The notes beneath the pieces were generated by a model. It ran no database searches and was not told the DNA's origin. It saw nothing but the letters and a program-made list of their open reading frames with translations. Source: Buddleja alternifolia (Eukaryota > Streptophyta > Magnoliopsida > Lamiales > Scrophulariaceae). From it: a stretch of 64,000 nucleotides of DNA. The stretch spans positions 31,092,199 to 31,156,198 of the forward strand of contig CM033405.1 in assembly GCA_019426215.1 (NCBI GenBank), read 5' to 3'. This document shows positions 23,566 through 34,591 of the stretch, in pieces (position 1 is the first letter of the stretch; each line of letters opens with the position of its first letter). The translations under genes were made by a program, and so were the position numbers.

Positions 23566-24064
23566 CACTACTACAAAAATGATCTATTACAGCGCACCTA
23601 TTACAGCGGTTTTAAAAAAACCGCTGAACGGAGGGGCCTATTACAGCGGTTCATGGGTGAACCGCTGTAAAAGGGTTGACTGGTACCCTATTACCGAGAC
23701 CTATTACAGCGGTTCTTCAAAGAACCGCTGTTATAGGTCCATTACTAAAAAAAAAATAAAAAATTAATGGACCTATTATAGCGGTTCTTTGAAGAACCGC
23801 TATAATAGGCAAAGACCTATTACAGCGGTTCTTGAAAGAACCGCTGTAATAGGTCAAAATATTTTAAAAAAAAATTCCCCCCATTTCCCCCCCCCCCCCC
23901 CTCTCCCCAAAATTAATGGACCTATTATAGCGGTTCTTTCTGAGAAGAACCACTATAATAGGCTTTGACCGAATATAAAAATCCTCTCTATATCTCTCAC
24001 TCCTCTTTCTTTTCTTCATTTGAAATTTGAAATTTCATCTTCTTCATTTCCTCTCTATCTCTCA

Positions 24065-24116
<52 letters not shown>

Positions 24117-25337
24117 TAATGCCGCCGACACTACCACCGTCAACACTACCACCTCCACCAACGTCGCGGACACTACCACCACCACGACCGCAACCACCAC
24201 CACCACCATAAATGAGGTTTTGATCCGAAATCATCTAGGATTTCTTGTAGAATATTTGTATTTTTAGTTTGTTGAATGTTGATATTTGCTTTATTTTTCA
24301 TATTTTCGGTGTGTTGGCAATAGCGTAGATCTAGATCTCGTGTTGATTATTGATATATGCCAATTTTACAAATTGATTATTGATATATGCCAATTATATC
24401 GTCCCGTTTAGCAAATTGATTTTGATGGTTTCTTTGATAATTTGATCACATATGATGCTTTGACCTTTGTTTTCTCATATTTTATAGAATAACATAACAT
24501 TTGGAGGAAAAGAACAAGGATTGAAGGTAAATCATGCATAAAGATAAAAACTGCCTGCGCAGTGCTAGCGTTTATGGAATAGATTTCTCTACCCATGTCC
24601 AAATTACACACTTGGTACACCAATGGAAACATAAGTGGCAAAGGTACATTTCTTATGTTGAAGAAAAAGATTAGATATATATGTACGGAAGGAGGTGAAA
24701 ACGCCATCGGAAGAGACGTCTTACGATGGAGTTTTCTCATTCAGTGACTTGTGAGACAATTTTGATCATCTTTAACGTTTGATTTTGGATTTGGTGTCTT
24801 CTTGAAAGTTGTAGATCTTTGGTTTATGATTCTATAGCAACTTGAATCAGCTTATTCCGACATCGGTAGAGAAAGTTATACATATTTTACCAAAATTGGC
24901 CGGAGCAGCAGGGGATGAACGCCGAGGCGTTCTCATGCAGTAGCCAACGCCGCGACGTTCAAATATTTTGTGTGTTCGATTTAACCCCTACAAAAAAAAA
25001 TAATAATAAAAAATTTGACCCCTATTACAGCGGTTATAAAAATAACCGCTGTAATTGGGTACCCTATTACAGGGGTTATTTTCATAACCGCTGTAATAGG
25101 TTATTAAAAAAAAATAAAAATTTACCACCTATTACAGCGGTTATAAAAATAACCCCTGTAATAGGGCGTACCTATTATAGCGGTTATTTTTATAACCGCT
25201 GTAATAGGTACCTATTACAGCGGTTTTTAATCGCTGTAATAGGTCCTTAACCTATTACAACGGTACCTATTACAGCGGTTAAAACAGCTATAATAGGTCT
25301 AAAAAAACCGCTGTAATAGGCCATTTCTGTAGTAGTG
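23566..25337. mobile_element. CACTA-2 inner element, nested in its relative
   Basis: Inverted ends CACTACTACAAAAATG at 23566 and CATTTCTGTAGTAGTG ending at 25337; flanks cgt and tgt. The same microsatellite (gtgtatgtatatttgtg) continues on both sides, confirming insertion into the outer element. Palindromic CCTATTACAGCGGTT arrays occupy 23580-23965 and 25020-25325. The middle, 23970-24960, has a (CT)n run at 24066-24110, an ATG followed by Thr/Pro-coding triplets, and AT-rich sequence. No recognised gene. Confidence 0.8.
24066..24111. repeat. (CT)n microsatellite
   Basis: About 46 bp of nearly uninterrupted CT dinucleotides in the inner CACTA-2 element, just upstream of a low-complexity frame of Pro and Thr codons. 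Confidence 0.9.
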
Positions 25338-25450
25338 TGTATGTATATTTGTGTATGTGTGGGTGTATGTATATGTGGGTGTATGTATATTTGTGTATGT
25401 GTGGATGTATGTTTATTTGTGTATGTGTGGGTGTATTATTTGTGTATTTG

Positions 25451-25643
25451 CGGAAATACGAGTTGTAATTTTACTGTGTCGGAATGACATATATACGCAA
25501 ATTTGAGGCCTTAAACGATCTCGGATGACTAAAATCACAAGACCGTATAGTATAGCAATACGTCTTGTTTAGCACGCTGTTTCTCTATGACTGTGCGAAT
25601 TTCGTGTTATTCCGACACAGTAAAATTACAACCCGTATTTTCG
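25451..25643. repeat. 35-bp inverted repeat in outer CACTA-2
   Basis: Arms 25451-25485 and 25609-25643 match at about 33 of 35 positions and share TTGTAATTTTACTGTGTCGG. The 123-bp loop has no recognisable content. It differs from the CCTATTACAGCGGTT subterminal palindromes around it. Confidence 0.85.
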
Positions 25644-25850
25644 TGAAATAAAAAAAAAATCTACCCTATTACAGCGATTATTACCATAACCACTGTAATA
25701 GGGGTGAAATAAAAAAAAAAAACTGCCCTATTACAGCGGTTTTTAACCGCTGTAATAGACCAAAACTCTATTACAGCGGTGCCTATTACAGCGGTTAATA
25801 GGTAAAAAAAAAAAAAAAAACAGCTGTAATAGGCGTTTTTTGTAGTAGTG

Positions 25851-26386
25851 CTCAGTGTTTAGATTTTTTTGCTAAATGGTAATTTTTTGCTAAAAGGAGT
25901 CATATTAGCATTTATAATGTATATTGTATAATGTATCATTTAGTCTACAATACTAAAAATATGTGTTTAAACATTGATTAAGGATAAATTGGTAAATTGC
26001 AATGAATTATACATAATATGGAATTAAGGGTTCATGATAACAAATAATAATTACTTTTTATTGTTATGCCCAACCTAAAGAGGCATAAGCCCATTAATTA
26101 GACCATTAATAACTACGCTATAAATACCATTTGATTAAGGTTAAAGAGATCATCTAATTATTCACTAAGAAAGACGAATTACTATTCACTTATAAAGATT
26201 TGGTTTCCCTGATTTGTCGTGATTCAGGTTGGACACTGTTCCGAGCACATTTCCTGTCATTATATTACTCGAGGTTCCCGACTTTGACATCGGCACTATT
26301 TTGATCCCACAATATATCTTTCCTATTGCATTAGTTTATGTCAGTTTCAGATATTATTTCTGTGCATAGCACAGGATATACGCTAG
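25851..26386 (+). other. Helitron-1 3' end region
   Basis: Contains gctataaataccatttg near 26130 and a stretch resembling LTR leader sequence (ctcgaggttcccgactttgacatcggc at 26269-26295), perhaps a fragment of an LTR carried by the Helitron. The last 27 bases hold the terminal hairpin 26360-26374 and CTAG. Confidence 0.5.
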
Positions 26387-26701
26387 TGTATATATATAGA
26401 AGAGCCCATATTTTGATGAATTATTCATATTCTTTGATGAATTATTCATATTCAAAATATATAGATAGAAGCTCTAGTGACTGAGCTCTAAATTACATAA
26501 GCAGAAAACCACCACCGAACGAAACTCATTATACTCGAAATTATAGATGAAAGGGAGAAAAATCCAAAAAAGAAAAAAAAGAAATATCAGGAAATTATAG
26601 TCCTGCTTCGTCTTAATAGAAAGTTTTACGTAGTTGAGGCACTCTTTTTTCTTCGAGTCTCTAAATCACGATTCCTCGAGTGATATTCGTTCGTGATCTT
26701 T
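26387..26701. repeat. Copy A flank, inner part, next to the ATPase pseudogene
   Basis: Continues copy A after the Helitron. A 22-bp word (tttgatgaattattcatattc) is doubled here but single in copy 0. The sequence runs into the region corresponding to the 3' UTR of the ATPase gene at 35520-35706 (gctctagtgactgagctcta, then tcctgcttcgtc and gaaagttttacgtagt). Confidence 0.8.
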
Positions 26702-27815
26702 CAAACAGTTATAATGTTGCTAGATCGTTTCAAGGTCGAGCCCTTTAAGCAACATAACTGACCCAACGTGACCCTTGAGCCTATGCAACTCCCCGAGCCT
26801 ACATAAAAAGAAAGAAAAAACATCATCGTGATCAAAGCCAGAGACAGAGGCGTGCCCGGGGTGGGGTGAGGGAGGGGGGTTGCACCGGAAAATTCTTGTA
26901 TGAACCGGGTCCTGGGTCTCACTTGTAAACCTTGTGGTTGTAATAAAATACCTCATTTGTTTTTTAATTCAAAATTATATATTAAGTGATGCGTATTATT
27001 CACATTCACAATGTGCACAGGTGGAGCCCAAAACCCAGTGTATACAAGTATTTTTCGATTGCACCTGCTAGCCACCAGTTGTCCGCCTCAGGTAAATATA
27101 ATCACAATTAAAAATGTATATTAAACGAAACTAAAAACTTTGTGCAAGAAAGCATTTGATCATGGAACGATGAAATATATACTAGGAAACATATGTATAT
27201 ATGTACCTTTTGCAAGTCCTCCCAGAAATGTCCACTTAAGAAGTGAAGGATCATGAGTTTCAAAGGGTCGAGTGTTAAGTAGAGAACGATGTCGTAAATC
27301 CAGATAATGCAGGCCCATCCCCAACCGCACCCTTTGATTCTTGCGAAACGCCAGTTGGCATACACAGCTACTAAAGTTGCAACCTAAACAAACAAACCAT
27401 GAGAATTGTAAAAAAAAGAAAAAAAAAATCAAACGAGTCGCAAAAGAAAAATAACTTTTCGTTATGGTAATGTCTTAAAATGCTATGGCGACGAGGCCCT
27501 TTTCCCAAACTGGCGACACGGTACGGTACAAATAGGTTGTTTCTATCCTCGCCCTTGGGCAATTCTACACCAAACTCATCCCAATGATCGTAGCCCCTTT
27601 ACACCACACATTTTCATTGGGGTGGATGTTTTTTACATGGGTGATTGGTGATAAAAACCACCCACCCCAGTACAAATATGTGGTGTTAAAAAGGTTAGGA
27701 CCATTGAAGTGAGATTAACTTAGAATTTTCCGTCGCCCTTGGACATACCTCAATATAGGTGAGAGTTAATAATCTAGATCTCCTATCACATAATTTGCGT
27801 AATAATACTTCTTTT

Positions 27816-29110
27816 TGTTGGAATAATCCCACTTGAGTATTATTCAATATAAAACAATATTTGTAGTCTTACAATCAAGAGTGAAGGAAACCTAAAAATG
27901 TAAATTACTCTAATAAAGCATGAAATAAGGAATCTAAATATATGCTTAACACTCCCTGCAGTCGAAATTGGAGGTGACTGAACAATGAGACTGAACTTGA
28001 CAGGGGCAGATCTACCTATATAGGTAAGAGGGGGGGGCGGGGGCGGGGGCAGTGCCCCCACTGAATTTTTTTTTTTAGCCTTAATATATACATATTTTCA
28101 AATTTTAATTATTTAATTACATTAGTGCCCCCCCCTGAAATTATTAAGTGTCCCCCTCAATTTTGAAAATTCATTTTTTTACCTTATAAATTTTTTTATA
28201 TTTGAATTTCGCCTCCCCAAAGTCAAAAAATATCACGTTTTCTCCCTTTACTTTGAGTTCGCTCCCCCCCAAAACCCAAAATTATGGCTATAACAAAAGA
28301 GGTATAAAAGTATAAATTATGTCAAAAGTTGTAATTGAACCTAATTAGTTATTATATTTCCCCCTATAAATATAGCGTACCGTACCGCGGGGGGCTTTAC
28401 CTCCCTCGGTAAAATTGGTAGTGCCCCCACTGACCGCAGATTCTAGATCCGCCACTGGGACTTGAATTCCAAGAAAAGAGTCGAAGGAAAGCCTTTGGTG
28501 AAAACATCTACATATTGATGAGCTGAAGGTACATGAAGCACATGCACCTGTCCAAGAGCAACACGTTCACATACAAAATGCAAATCTAGTTCTACAGGTT
28601 TAGTGTGTTGGTGCTGAACCGAACTGGAAGACAAATAGACCGAGCTTATATTATCAGAATAGACGATGGAAGCTTTAGAAAGAGGAGTATGGAGCTCTAA
28701 AAGGAGGTTTCGAAGCCAACATGCTTCAGCAACGACATTCGCAATACCACGATATTTAGCCTTAGCACTAGAACGAGAGACAACGAGTTGACATTAGGAA
28801 AACCAAGAAATAAGATTGTCACCCAAGAAGACACAGAAACCCTAAGTAGAATGACGCGTATCGGGACAACCTGCCCAGCCCGCATCAGAATAAGCAAGAA
28901 GTTGATCAAAGGAAGAGGGATGAAGGAGTAACCCCTGAGATAACTTACCTTGAAGATACTGAAGAATACGTTTAAGGGCATGCATGTGAGACTCCCGAGG
29001 AGCATGCATGAAGAGACAAATTTGCTGAACGGCATAGGCGATGTCGAGAAGAGTAAACGTAAGATATTGAAGGGCACCAACAAGACTACGATAAAGAGAG
29101 GGATCAGAAA
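27816..29110 (-). mobile_element. Copia fragment (RNase H and 3' LTR) in pseudogene intron
   Basis: Minus-strand pol frame with SDPSLYRSLVGALQYLT, YSDADWAGCPDTRHS, HTKPVELDLHFVCERVA and DVFTKGFP, the Copia RNase H region, with several in-frame stops. The C-terminus reads through to PPISTAG, followed by the polypurine tract and an LTR at 27816-27951 (136 bp, TGTTAAGC...TTCCAACA in minus sense). The 5' part is missing. A hAT element (28001-28457) splits the end of the frame. Confidence 0.85.
28001..28457. mobile_element. hAT-type element, 'CAGGGGCAGATC' family
   Basis: 457 bp. Inverted ends CAGGGGCAGATCTACC and CAGTGGCGGATCTAGAA; 8-bp flanks gaacttga / ggacttga (27993-28000, 28458-28465). It is C- and G-run rich with repeated 'agtgcccccactga'. 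It lies inside the Copia RNase H frame, so it is younger than that fragment. Confidence 0.82.
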
Positions 29111-29119
29111 AAGATAAAA

Positions 29120-29704
29120 AAAAGAGCCAGAGGTGGAGGAAAGTTCGTTCGTTTTATTTTCTCATTTTCTCTAGTTTTTTTGTTTTATTTTTTTTCGTTT
29201 GTTTCATCTTAGGGTTTTCTACTTATCTCTATTAAGGTTTTTGCTCATTAGCCCTAATATCTAAACTTTTGAATATGAGCCTTTGGTTATCGTTGTTTCT
29301 ACGCTATCTGCTCATATCTCTTTTGATGATCTTCGACAAAACTGCTCTAACTTGAGAAGCATCTGCGTCGAAATCACTCTTCCTCACCTTGCTGGTGGTA
29401 CAAATCGTGGAAACCCTCGTGATTGTGGTTCTCCTCAGCATTCTTTATGCTTGAACTGCCGTCTCCACTCTTTTTGGATTTTCGGTCCAGTTTTAATGTT
29501 CGAGAACCTCTTGTTTCGACTGTGGGGGAGTGTTAAATATGTTAAATTTTCTTATTTATAGCTTAGGATATCTATGTATCTTTTCCATGTTTATCTTTTT
29601 CCTTATTTATAGCTTAGGGTTTCCTTGTATTCTGTTTCTCTTGTAAATATATGTATGTTACTCAGTAACACAAGCTTCACTACAGGATTTTATATAATCT
29701 AACA
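29120..29704 (+). mobile_element. Second LTR-retrotransposon 3' end, plus strand
   Basis: A polypurine tract (gactgtgggggag, 29518-29530) precedes a 174-bp LTR-like sequence at 29531-29704, TGTTAAATATG...ATCTAACA. An internal repeat 'cttatttatagcttagg' occurs twice in the LTR. The 29120-29517 part is untranslatable leader-like sequence. No 5' LTR is seen, so this is a truncated copy. Confidence 0.6.
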
Positions 29705-31689
29705 ACATGCACATATGTGTATATACATGTCGTTGGTATGTGGAAAGAGAAATTTTTAGTTTTTTTCTCCAATATTTTAACTTTTTCTCTCTACACTCCA
29801 TATCCTAACCTCTCGGGTATATATTCATTGCATATTTGTACATGTAATATGAAGTGTTACGCAATTGTGGTACATGAGATTTGATCTGGAATGGTACGCC
29901 GACTTTCCCGTTATGTTTGCCTATTTAGAATTGTTCTGAGTGCGAAAGGCGCAAATCCCGCGGTATGATACGCTATATACGAGACTAATATGTCAAGACT
30001 AGGGTTACTAGACTTTTCACGACTTTTATACTCTCTTTGTATCAGATTCATCAGATACAGTGAAATTCTATAGTACTATTCGAATGTGGATGTATGATTT
30101 TTACAAGTATGGAGTGAGAAAGGCGTAGAAATTTTTACCAGTTGCGCAATGACAACAGTTGTCATCAACAGAAGCCCGGGTCGTTCGCTTAACGAACAAT
30201 TGCGGGACCTAGTTACAAAGATAAGGGCCTGGCTTACAATACTGACTTGCAAGTATAGAGCAGCTATCATCTCATACTCGCTATTTTTAATGTTTCTAAC
30301 TCCAAATGTTTCCTGTTTTTATCAGAAAAACATTTTCATACAGATCAAGAACAATTAAGAGCAACGAAAAAGCTTATAATCGAAGAAGCATTTGTTGTTT
30401 CTTACCAGGAGTATGGTATCATGCACGTACGAGAAGAACAAAATAGTACATAATGCAAGATAGCCTCCTAAAACTATGCCCGTGGCGAAGATTTCTTTCA
30501 ACTTCCATCCATCAGACAATAGAGATGGCTTCACTATGTCCTTTGACATTATCATAATAATGCCTAAATAAATCGATACATTATGAATCATGATATGTTA
30601 ACAAAGTGTAAGGAAACGTAGGAATAAAGGGTTATTTTTACCGTCAAGGATGACAATGATCAAAACCATGAAGGGAGAGAAATCGAACTTCCAACCCAAA
30701 GCAATAGGCATGAAACCAAACTGCAAATGACGATACAGTCAACTTATCAAAAGTGATAAAAGAGAACTATTAGAAGTATTACAAACTCAGAGACAGAGAG
30801 TAGAGTGATCGGACATGGCGGTCGCCCCCTCCCCCCCACCCCACACACACACAACCAACCCCACTTCTCAAATTCATGAAGGGACTTATTGGGTAATTAC
30901 CTCGGCCCCCTGATGTTCTGAAAATTACATAACTCAAAAAAACAGGGGTGAAATTGTAATATGCTTTTACTGACAAAAAAATTATGATAATTTTTCAAAT
31001 TTAGGGTCTTTTCCGTAATATAGGTCTCGTGCATGGGGGTGTCTATGTTGTTTACCCATTCCTAAATTACCCTCCGGGCTAAGACTTCGGTATGCCACGA
31101 TCGACTTACCACAATATGGATGGCGATGGAGGCTGCGTATGTCTGCAAACGAACACCGGAAAAGCATTAAAACTTGGTTCAACACCTATATAAGATATCA
31201 TTCGTAGCTAAAAACGCAAGAGAGAAGGGGGGACATAAACTAACCGCGTAATTCTTCATACTTTGGAAAATAGTCCCGGGTTTGGTTAGCACAATATCAG
31301 AAGCACCGTCCGCAGCATCAGCATCAGCAACAACAACACCAAACTCGACGTTCTCTAGAGCCGGGGCGTCGTTTACGCCATCTCCGGTCATTCCAATGTG
31401 CTTCATATCCTGCAATTTCTTCACTACTTCGTATTTGTGCTGTACGAAAAATGAAAATAAAATGACGATGAATTTCTTTTCATGACTACAAGGTTTCTTT
31501 AGAAGAATAGTGTCATAGTACTACAAGGTTTCTTTAGACTAAGGTGTTATAGACAAAGTGGAAGTCTATTTCATTTCTTTACGCTAAATAGTGTCATACT
31601 ACTCAAAGGTTTCATTTTTTCTAAGCGGATAATAAATCTAACTGCAAGGGTCGATCTTTTTGGAATAAATATTAAACAGATGCGCATTT

Positions 31690-31780
31690 ATGTAGAGATA
31701 AATAATTCTATTTATTTTCTTGGAAAAAAATTTGAATTAATGAAAATAGTTATATTTTAAATTAATATAACAATAATTTA
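31690..31780. repeat. H+-ATPase gene 3' flank, outermost part
   Basis: Corresponds to 12445-12535 and 13530-13615 (taaattaatataacaataattta). It ends at Helitron-2 and resumes at 35114. The start near 31690 marks the duplication breakpoint with copy A. Confidence 0.75.
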
Positions 31781-32200
31781 TCATTTATATATAATAAAAC
31801 ATAACTTTTGAGACCATCCAACTAAGCGCACATGTGGATGACCAAATTGAACTCAATTTTGCCATGTAAGCAAAACTGAATAATATACATATATATTAAA
31901 TTAAAATAAATATAATTATCACTCTTTATCTAAATATATTATCAACCTGATCATATTATTTTGAATAATAATAACAAATATTTTTTTTCCTTAAACATGT
32001 GTTCTTATTCAAATTTAAATTTCGAATTCAATTATTTTCCATATCTATCTATACTAACAACAAAGCGATGTTTGACTAAAATTTAACTAAATACTATTCT
32101 TTAGAATTTTGAATTATTTAATTTTTTTTTTTAATACAAAAGGAGAGGGTACCTTAATTTGTTAACCCATCAAACCAGGGTTAATAGTTACAATACGGGT

Positions 32201-32497
32201 CTAAGTATGACCATCTAAATCATCTTGGAGAACTCGTTGAAGTTGCACATCCGGCGTGTCCATAGACTTCAACCGTGAACCGAAGCCCATTCTGGTAAGT
32301 TCGTCACCTACTTTGTTAGCTTCACGCCACACAAATTTTATATCTACATCCCAATCACGTCTTTGAGCATTCCGGATTTGGGATATAACGTCAAAATGAT
32401 GATGAGCCGGAGAGGCGTCCACAATGCTACTGATTGCGATCCGGCAATCAGATTCAAGAACAACATGTTGTAACTTGAGGTCCCAAGCCATCTCCAA
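32201..32497 (-). pseudogene. RNase H-like (RVT_3) fragment carried by Helitron-2
   Basis: A 98-codon frame, MEMAWDLKLQHVVLESDCRI, then VISQIRNAQRRDWDVDIKFV, WREANKVGDELTRMG, matches the plant RVT_3/RNase H fold found in LINE-type ORF2 and LINE-derived host proteins (ESD and REANKVAD motifs). The N-terminal strands with the first catalytic Asp are missing. Likely a fragment from a LINE picked up by the Helitron. Confidence 0.75.
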
Positions 32498-33029
32498 TCC
32501 TTGTATGATGACCTACACTTTGGCCTTCAATGGGGAACACGGATCGATACTCCCACTGAAGCCCCTACTCCATGTTCCATGAGCATCTCATATCACACCC
32601 CCTATACCCACTCTCGGATTGACATCGTGAGGTTCTTGACTGACCGCGACATCTACATTGATTTTGTTTATATATTTTTTATTTTGAATAACGATTTAGC
32701 CATTTATTGTTGAGGAGAATAAGTGAATATGGTTGTTGATAATGTCAGAGCAAAAAATTAAATTAGCATACTTACCATTCAATTAAAATCAACCCATTTT
32801 AAGTTAATTATCAAAAAAAATGAAGAAGATTAAAAAAAAAAAAAAAAAAAGAGACCACTTTAAGAGAACTCATCTTCCGTCATCCCATCTTCTCACTGCC
32901 CCACCAGCCCACCGCGCTTCGTGGTCCCAGTTTAAATCATTATCCTTTGATTCAGGAAGGGCTCAACGTCTAATAAGATTAAATTTGATGTTCTAATACA
33001 TTTTAGAGTACTCTTTTTTTAGGCTCTAT

Positions 33030-34054
33030 ATTTTTTTTTAATGAAACTGTTATATTATTACATCGGTTATCGAATCAACAATCGTAATTTTTTACAAATT
33101 AGTAACAATAATCTACAAATTAGAATAAAGAATTACTATATAAGTAGAGAAATAACTAACACATATGATAAGATCGAACTCATGACATCTAAGCATGGTC
33201 TTAAATTTCGCCGAAACATCGAAATTTCGGTCAAAATTTTGGGTTTCCGGGGGTCCCGAAGCGAAATCGAACTTTCAATCCAATTTTGCAGAATATCTTT
33301 CGGAATTTCGACCGAAACCCGGAATTTTTATCAAAATCCGAATTTCCCAAAATTTAAAATAATATCTGCTAAATATCCATCGAAATTTTGACGGAAATCA
33401 GAAATTTCCTGAAATTTAAAATAATATTTATTTTTTAAAATATTTTATAGTTAAAAATTAGGGTCAAATGATTATTTATATTAAAAGAAAATATAATAAA
33501 TGACCAATTATGTAAACCAACAAGCAATAAATTTAAATACGAATCTGAAAGTGATATTAGGCAATAAATTAATAAAAATTCGGGTCTAAACATAAAAAAT
33601 TATTTAAATAAAATCTCATAAAAATCCTCTTAGAAGCTTGACGTGGTTTTGAATAATGATTTTTACTAAAATTGTGGTACACTTTATTTTAATGAAGTTT
33701 TTATAATATTTGATTATTATTTGATTATCAATATTTCATATTTTTCACAGTAGGTTTTAGTCATTCTATTCAACAAGATTCATTATGCATATATTATACA
33801 TGAAATATTATTAATGTCAAAATACATAATTATGATATTTAAAGTTACAAAAAGTTCATTGTAAATTTCCAAATACTTTTATAAATTTCCATGATTTTTT
33901 AAAAAATTAAAATCGAAATTTTAAATATCCCCTAAATTTTCATCGAAATTTTAGTAAATTTACTATCTCGGTATCGGCACCAATACCAAGATTTAATATC
34001 TTGCTTCTAAGTTATGGGGCCTCAATCTTACCATTAAACTAAAACATCACGTGC
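33030..34054 (-). mobile_element. SINE, family 1, copy 1, split by MITE A copy 3
   Basis: 207 bp of SINE (33030-33193 and 34012-34054) on the minus strand. The A box TAGTTTAATGG (34031-34041 inverted) fits the consensus, the B-like box is GAGTTCGATCT (33171-33181 inverted), and the tail is poly-T in plus sense at 33031-33039. The target duplication tttttttaggctctat is perfect over 16 bp (33014-33029 and 34055-34070). Same family as 61149-61352. Confidence 0.88.
33194..34003. mobile_element. hAT-type MITE, family A, copy 3
   Basis: 810 bp, more diverged than copies 1 and 2. Left end CATGGTCTTAAATTTCG, right end CAAGATATTAAAT (inverted). 8-bp flanks catctaag (33186-33193) and cttctaag (34004-34011). 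It keeps the GAAATTTCG-rich left region. It inserted between the A and B boxes of the SINE. Confidence 0.85.
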
Positions 34055-34548
34055 TTTTTTTAGGCTCTATTTGATTCTTAAATTTGGGGAGAGCGGGAAA
34101 AAAAAAAGAGAATAATCAAAAACTAAATTACATAAGTACTATATATATAGGATCGATTCTCTTCGTTGTCAAAATAATGTTTGGCCAGCGGCAGCCACGC
34201 ACCGAGAGCGGAGATTAGTTGAGGTGCGCGAAAAGCTGGACCGGACACCTCGTGGGTAAAATAAAAATATATATATATATATATAGAAGCACCCATATTA
34301 TTTTCTTTTTCTTTTTCCCCACAAAGATCCAAGAATCAAACAAAGCCTTAGTTTCTCCTCAAAATCATCAATAGCTAATCAAAGAAGCTTAATAATCTCA
34401 AATTTATTAATTAACATTAAAACATAGAAACTTTTTAGTAGAAAATAAAAAAAATTATGAAATAATGACTAGCGTTAGTACATGAGTTTGTCATTACTGA
34501 AATATGATATGAAATATATAATATAAGAGATCGGAATATTTTGGGAAA

Positions 34549-34588
<40 letters not shown>
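34549..34588. repeat. (AT)n microsatellite
   Basis: About 38 bp of alternating AT in Helitron-2. A shorter AT run is at 34265-34283. Confidence 0.9.

Positions 34589-34591
<3 letters not shown>

Larger units (their letters stand above)
22861..25850. mobile_element. CACTA-2 outer element
   Basis: Inverted ends CACTACTACAAAAA / TTTTTTGTAGTAGTG at 22861 and 25850, typical of CACTA. The 3-bp flanks, ttc and ctc, are an imperfect duplication. The subterminal zones are arrays of CCTATTACAGCGGTT and AACCGCTGTAATAGG arranged as palindromes with 4-10-bp loops. The short interior holds GTGTATGT-type microsatellite and CCGCCG/proline-rich frames. No transposase. It is interrupted by a second element of the same family. 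Confidence 0.82.
13903..26386 (+). mobile_element. Helitron-1, with nested elements
   Basis: Starts TCTATACTATTATATATT and ends CTAG at 26386, preceded 12 bases earlier by a hairpin (CTGTGC ATA GCACAG, 26360-26374): the Helitron 5'-TC / hairpin-CTRR pattern. It sits between host A and T with no target duplication. Copy 0 of the flank gives the empty site: ...gataaaatataa joined directly to tgtatatatatag. The total is 12.5 kb, but about 9.5 kb is a Copia element and CACTA-2, so the Helitron proper is about 3 kb. No Rep/helicase, so non-autonomous; no captured gene is recognised. Confidence 0.9.
26702..31439 (-). pseudogene. Plasma-membrane H+-ATPase pseudogene, 3' half only
   Basis: Exons match exons 9-14 and 16 of the intact gene: 31439-31245, 31142-31110, 30720-30642, 30563-30406, 30312-30139, 27383-27207 and 26798-26702. 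Exons 1-8 are absent (duplication breakpoint near 31690) and exon 15 is missing. The hinge motif [13 protein letters not shown] is kept, but exon 9 lost one codon and a 13-codon stretch in M5. The M5 arginine is His (SIAIHIV), and exon 11 lost the Asn codon before the proton-site Asp. A stop at 26720-26722 plus a 1-nt slip removes the QQHYTV tail. Splice sites and frames of the remaining exons are otherwise intact. The 2.75-kb intron 27384-30138 contains Copia and hAT pieces. Confidence 0.9.

Noticed and set aside
23335..23770. Val/Cys/Tyr-rich frames such as VCVGVCLFVYVWVYVY
   Set aside because: Translation of the gtgtatgtatatttgtg microsatellite and CACTA-2 palindromes.
24020..24211. Ser-Leu and Pro-rich frames, including an ATG with Pro/Thr codons
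   Set aside because: Produced by the (CT)n run and CCACCA triplets in CACTA-2; no splice or domain support.
26340..26386. Reading the hairpin before CTAG as a terminator or small RNA
   Set aside because: Position, spacing and empty-site evidence identify it as the Helitron 3' end.
33171..33181. tRNA gene-like B box
   Set aside because: Belongs to a SINE with poly-A tail and target duplication; no cloverleaf. The same holds for 57204-57215 and 61283-61293.
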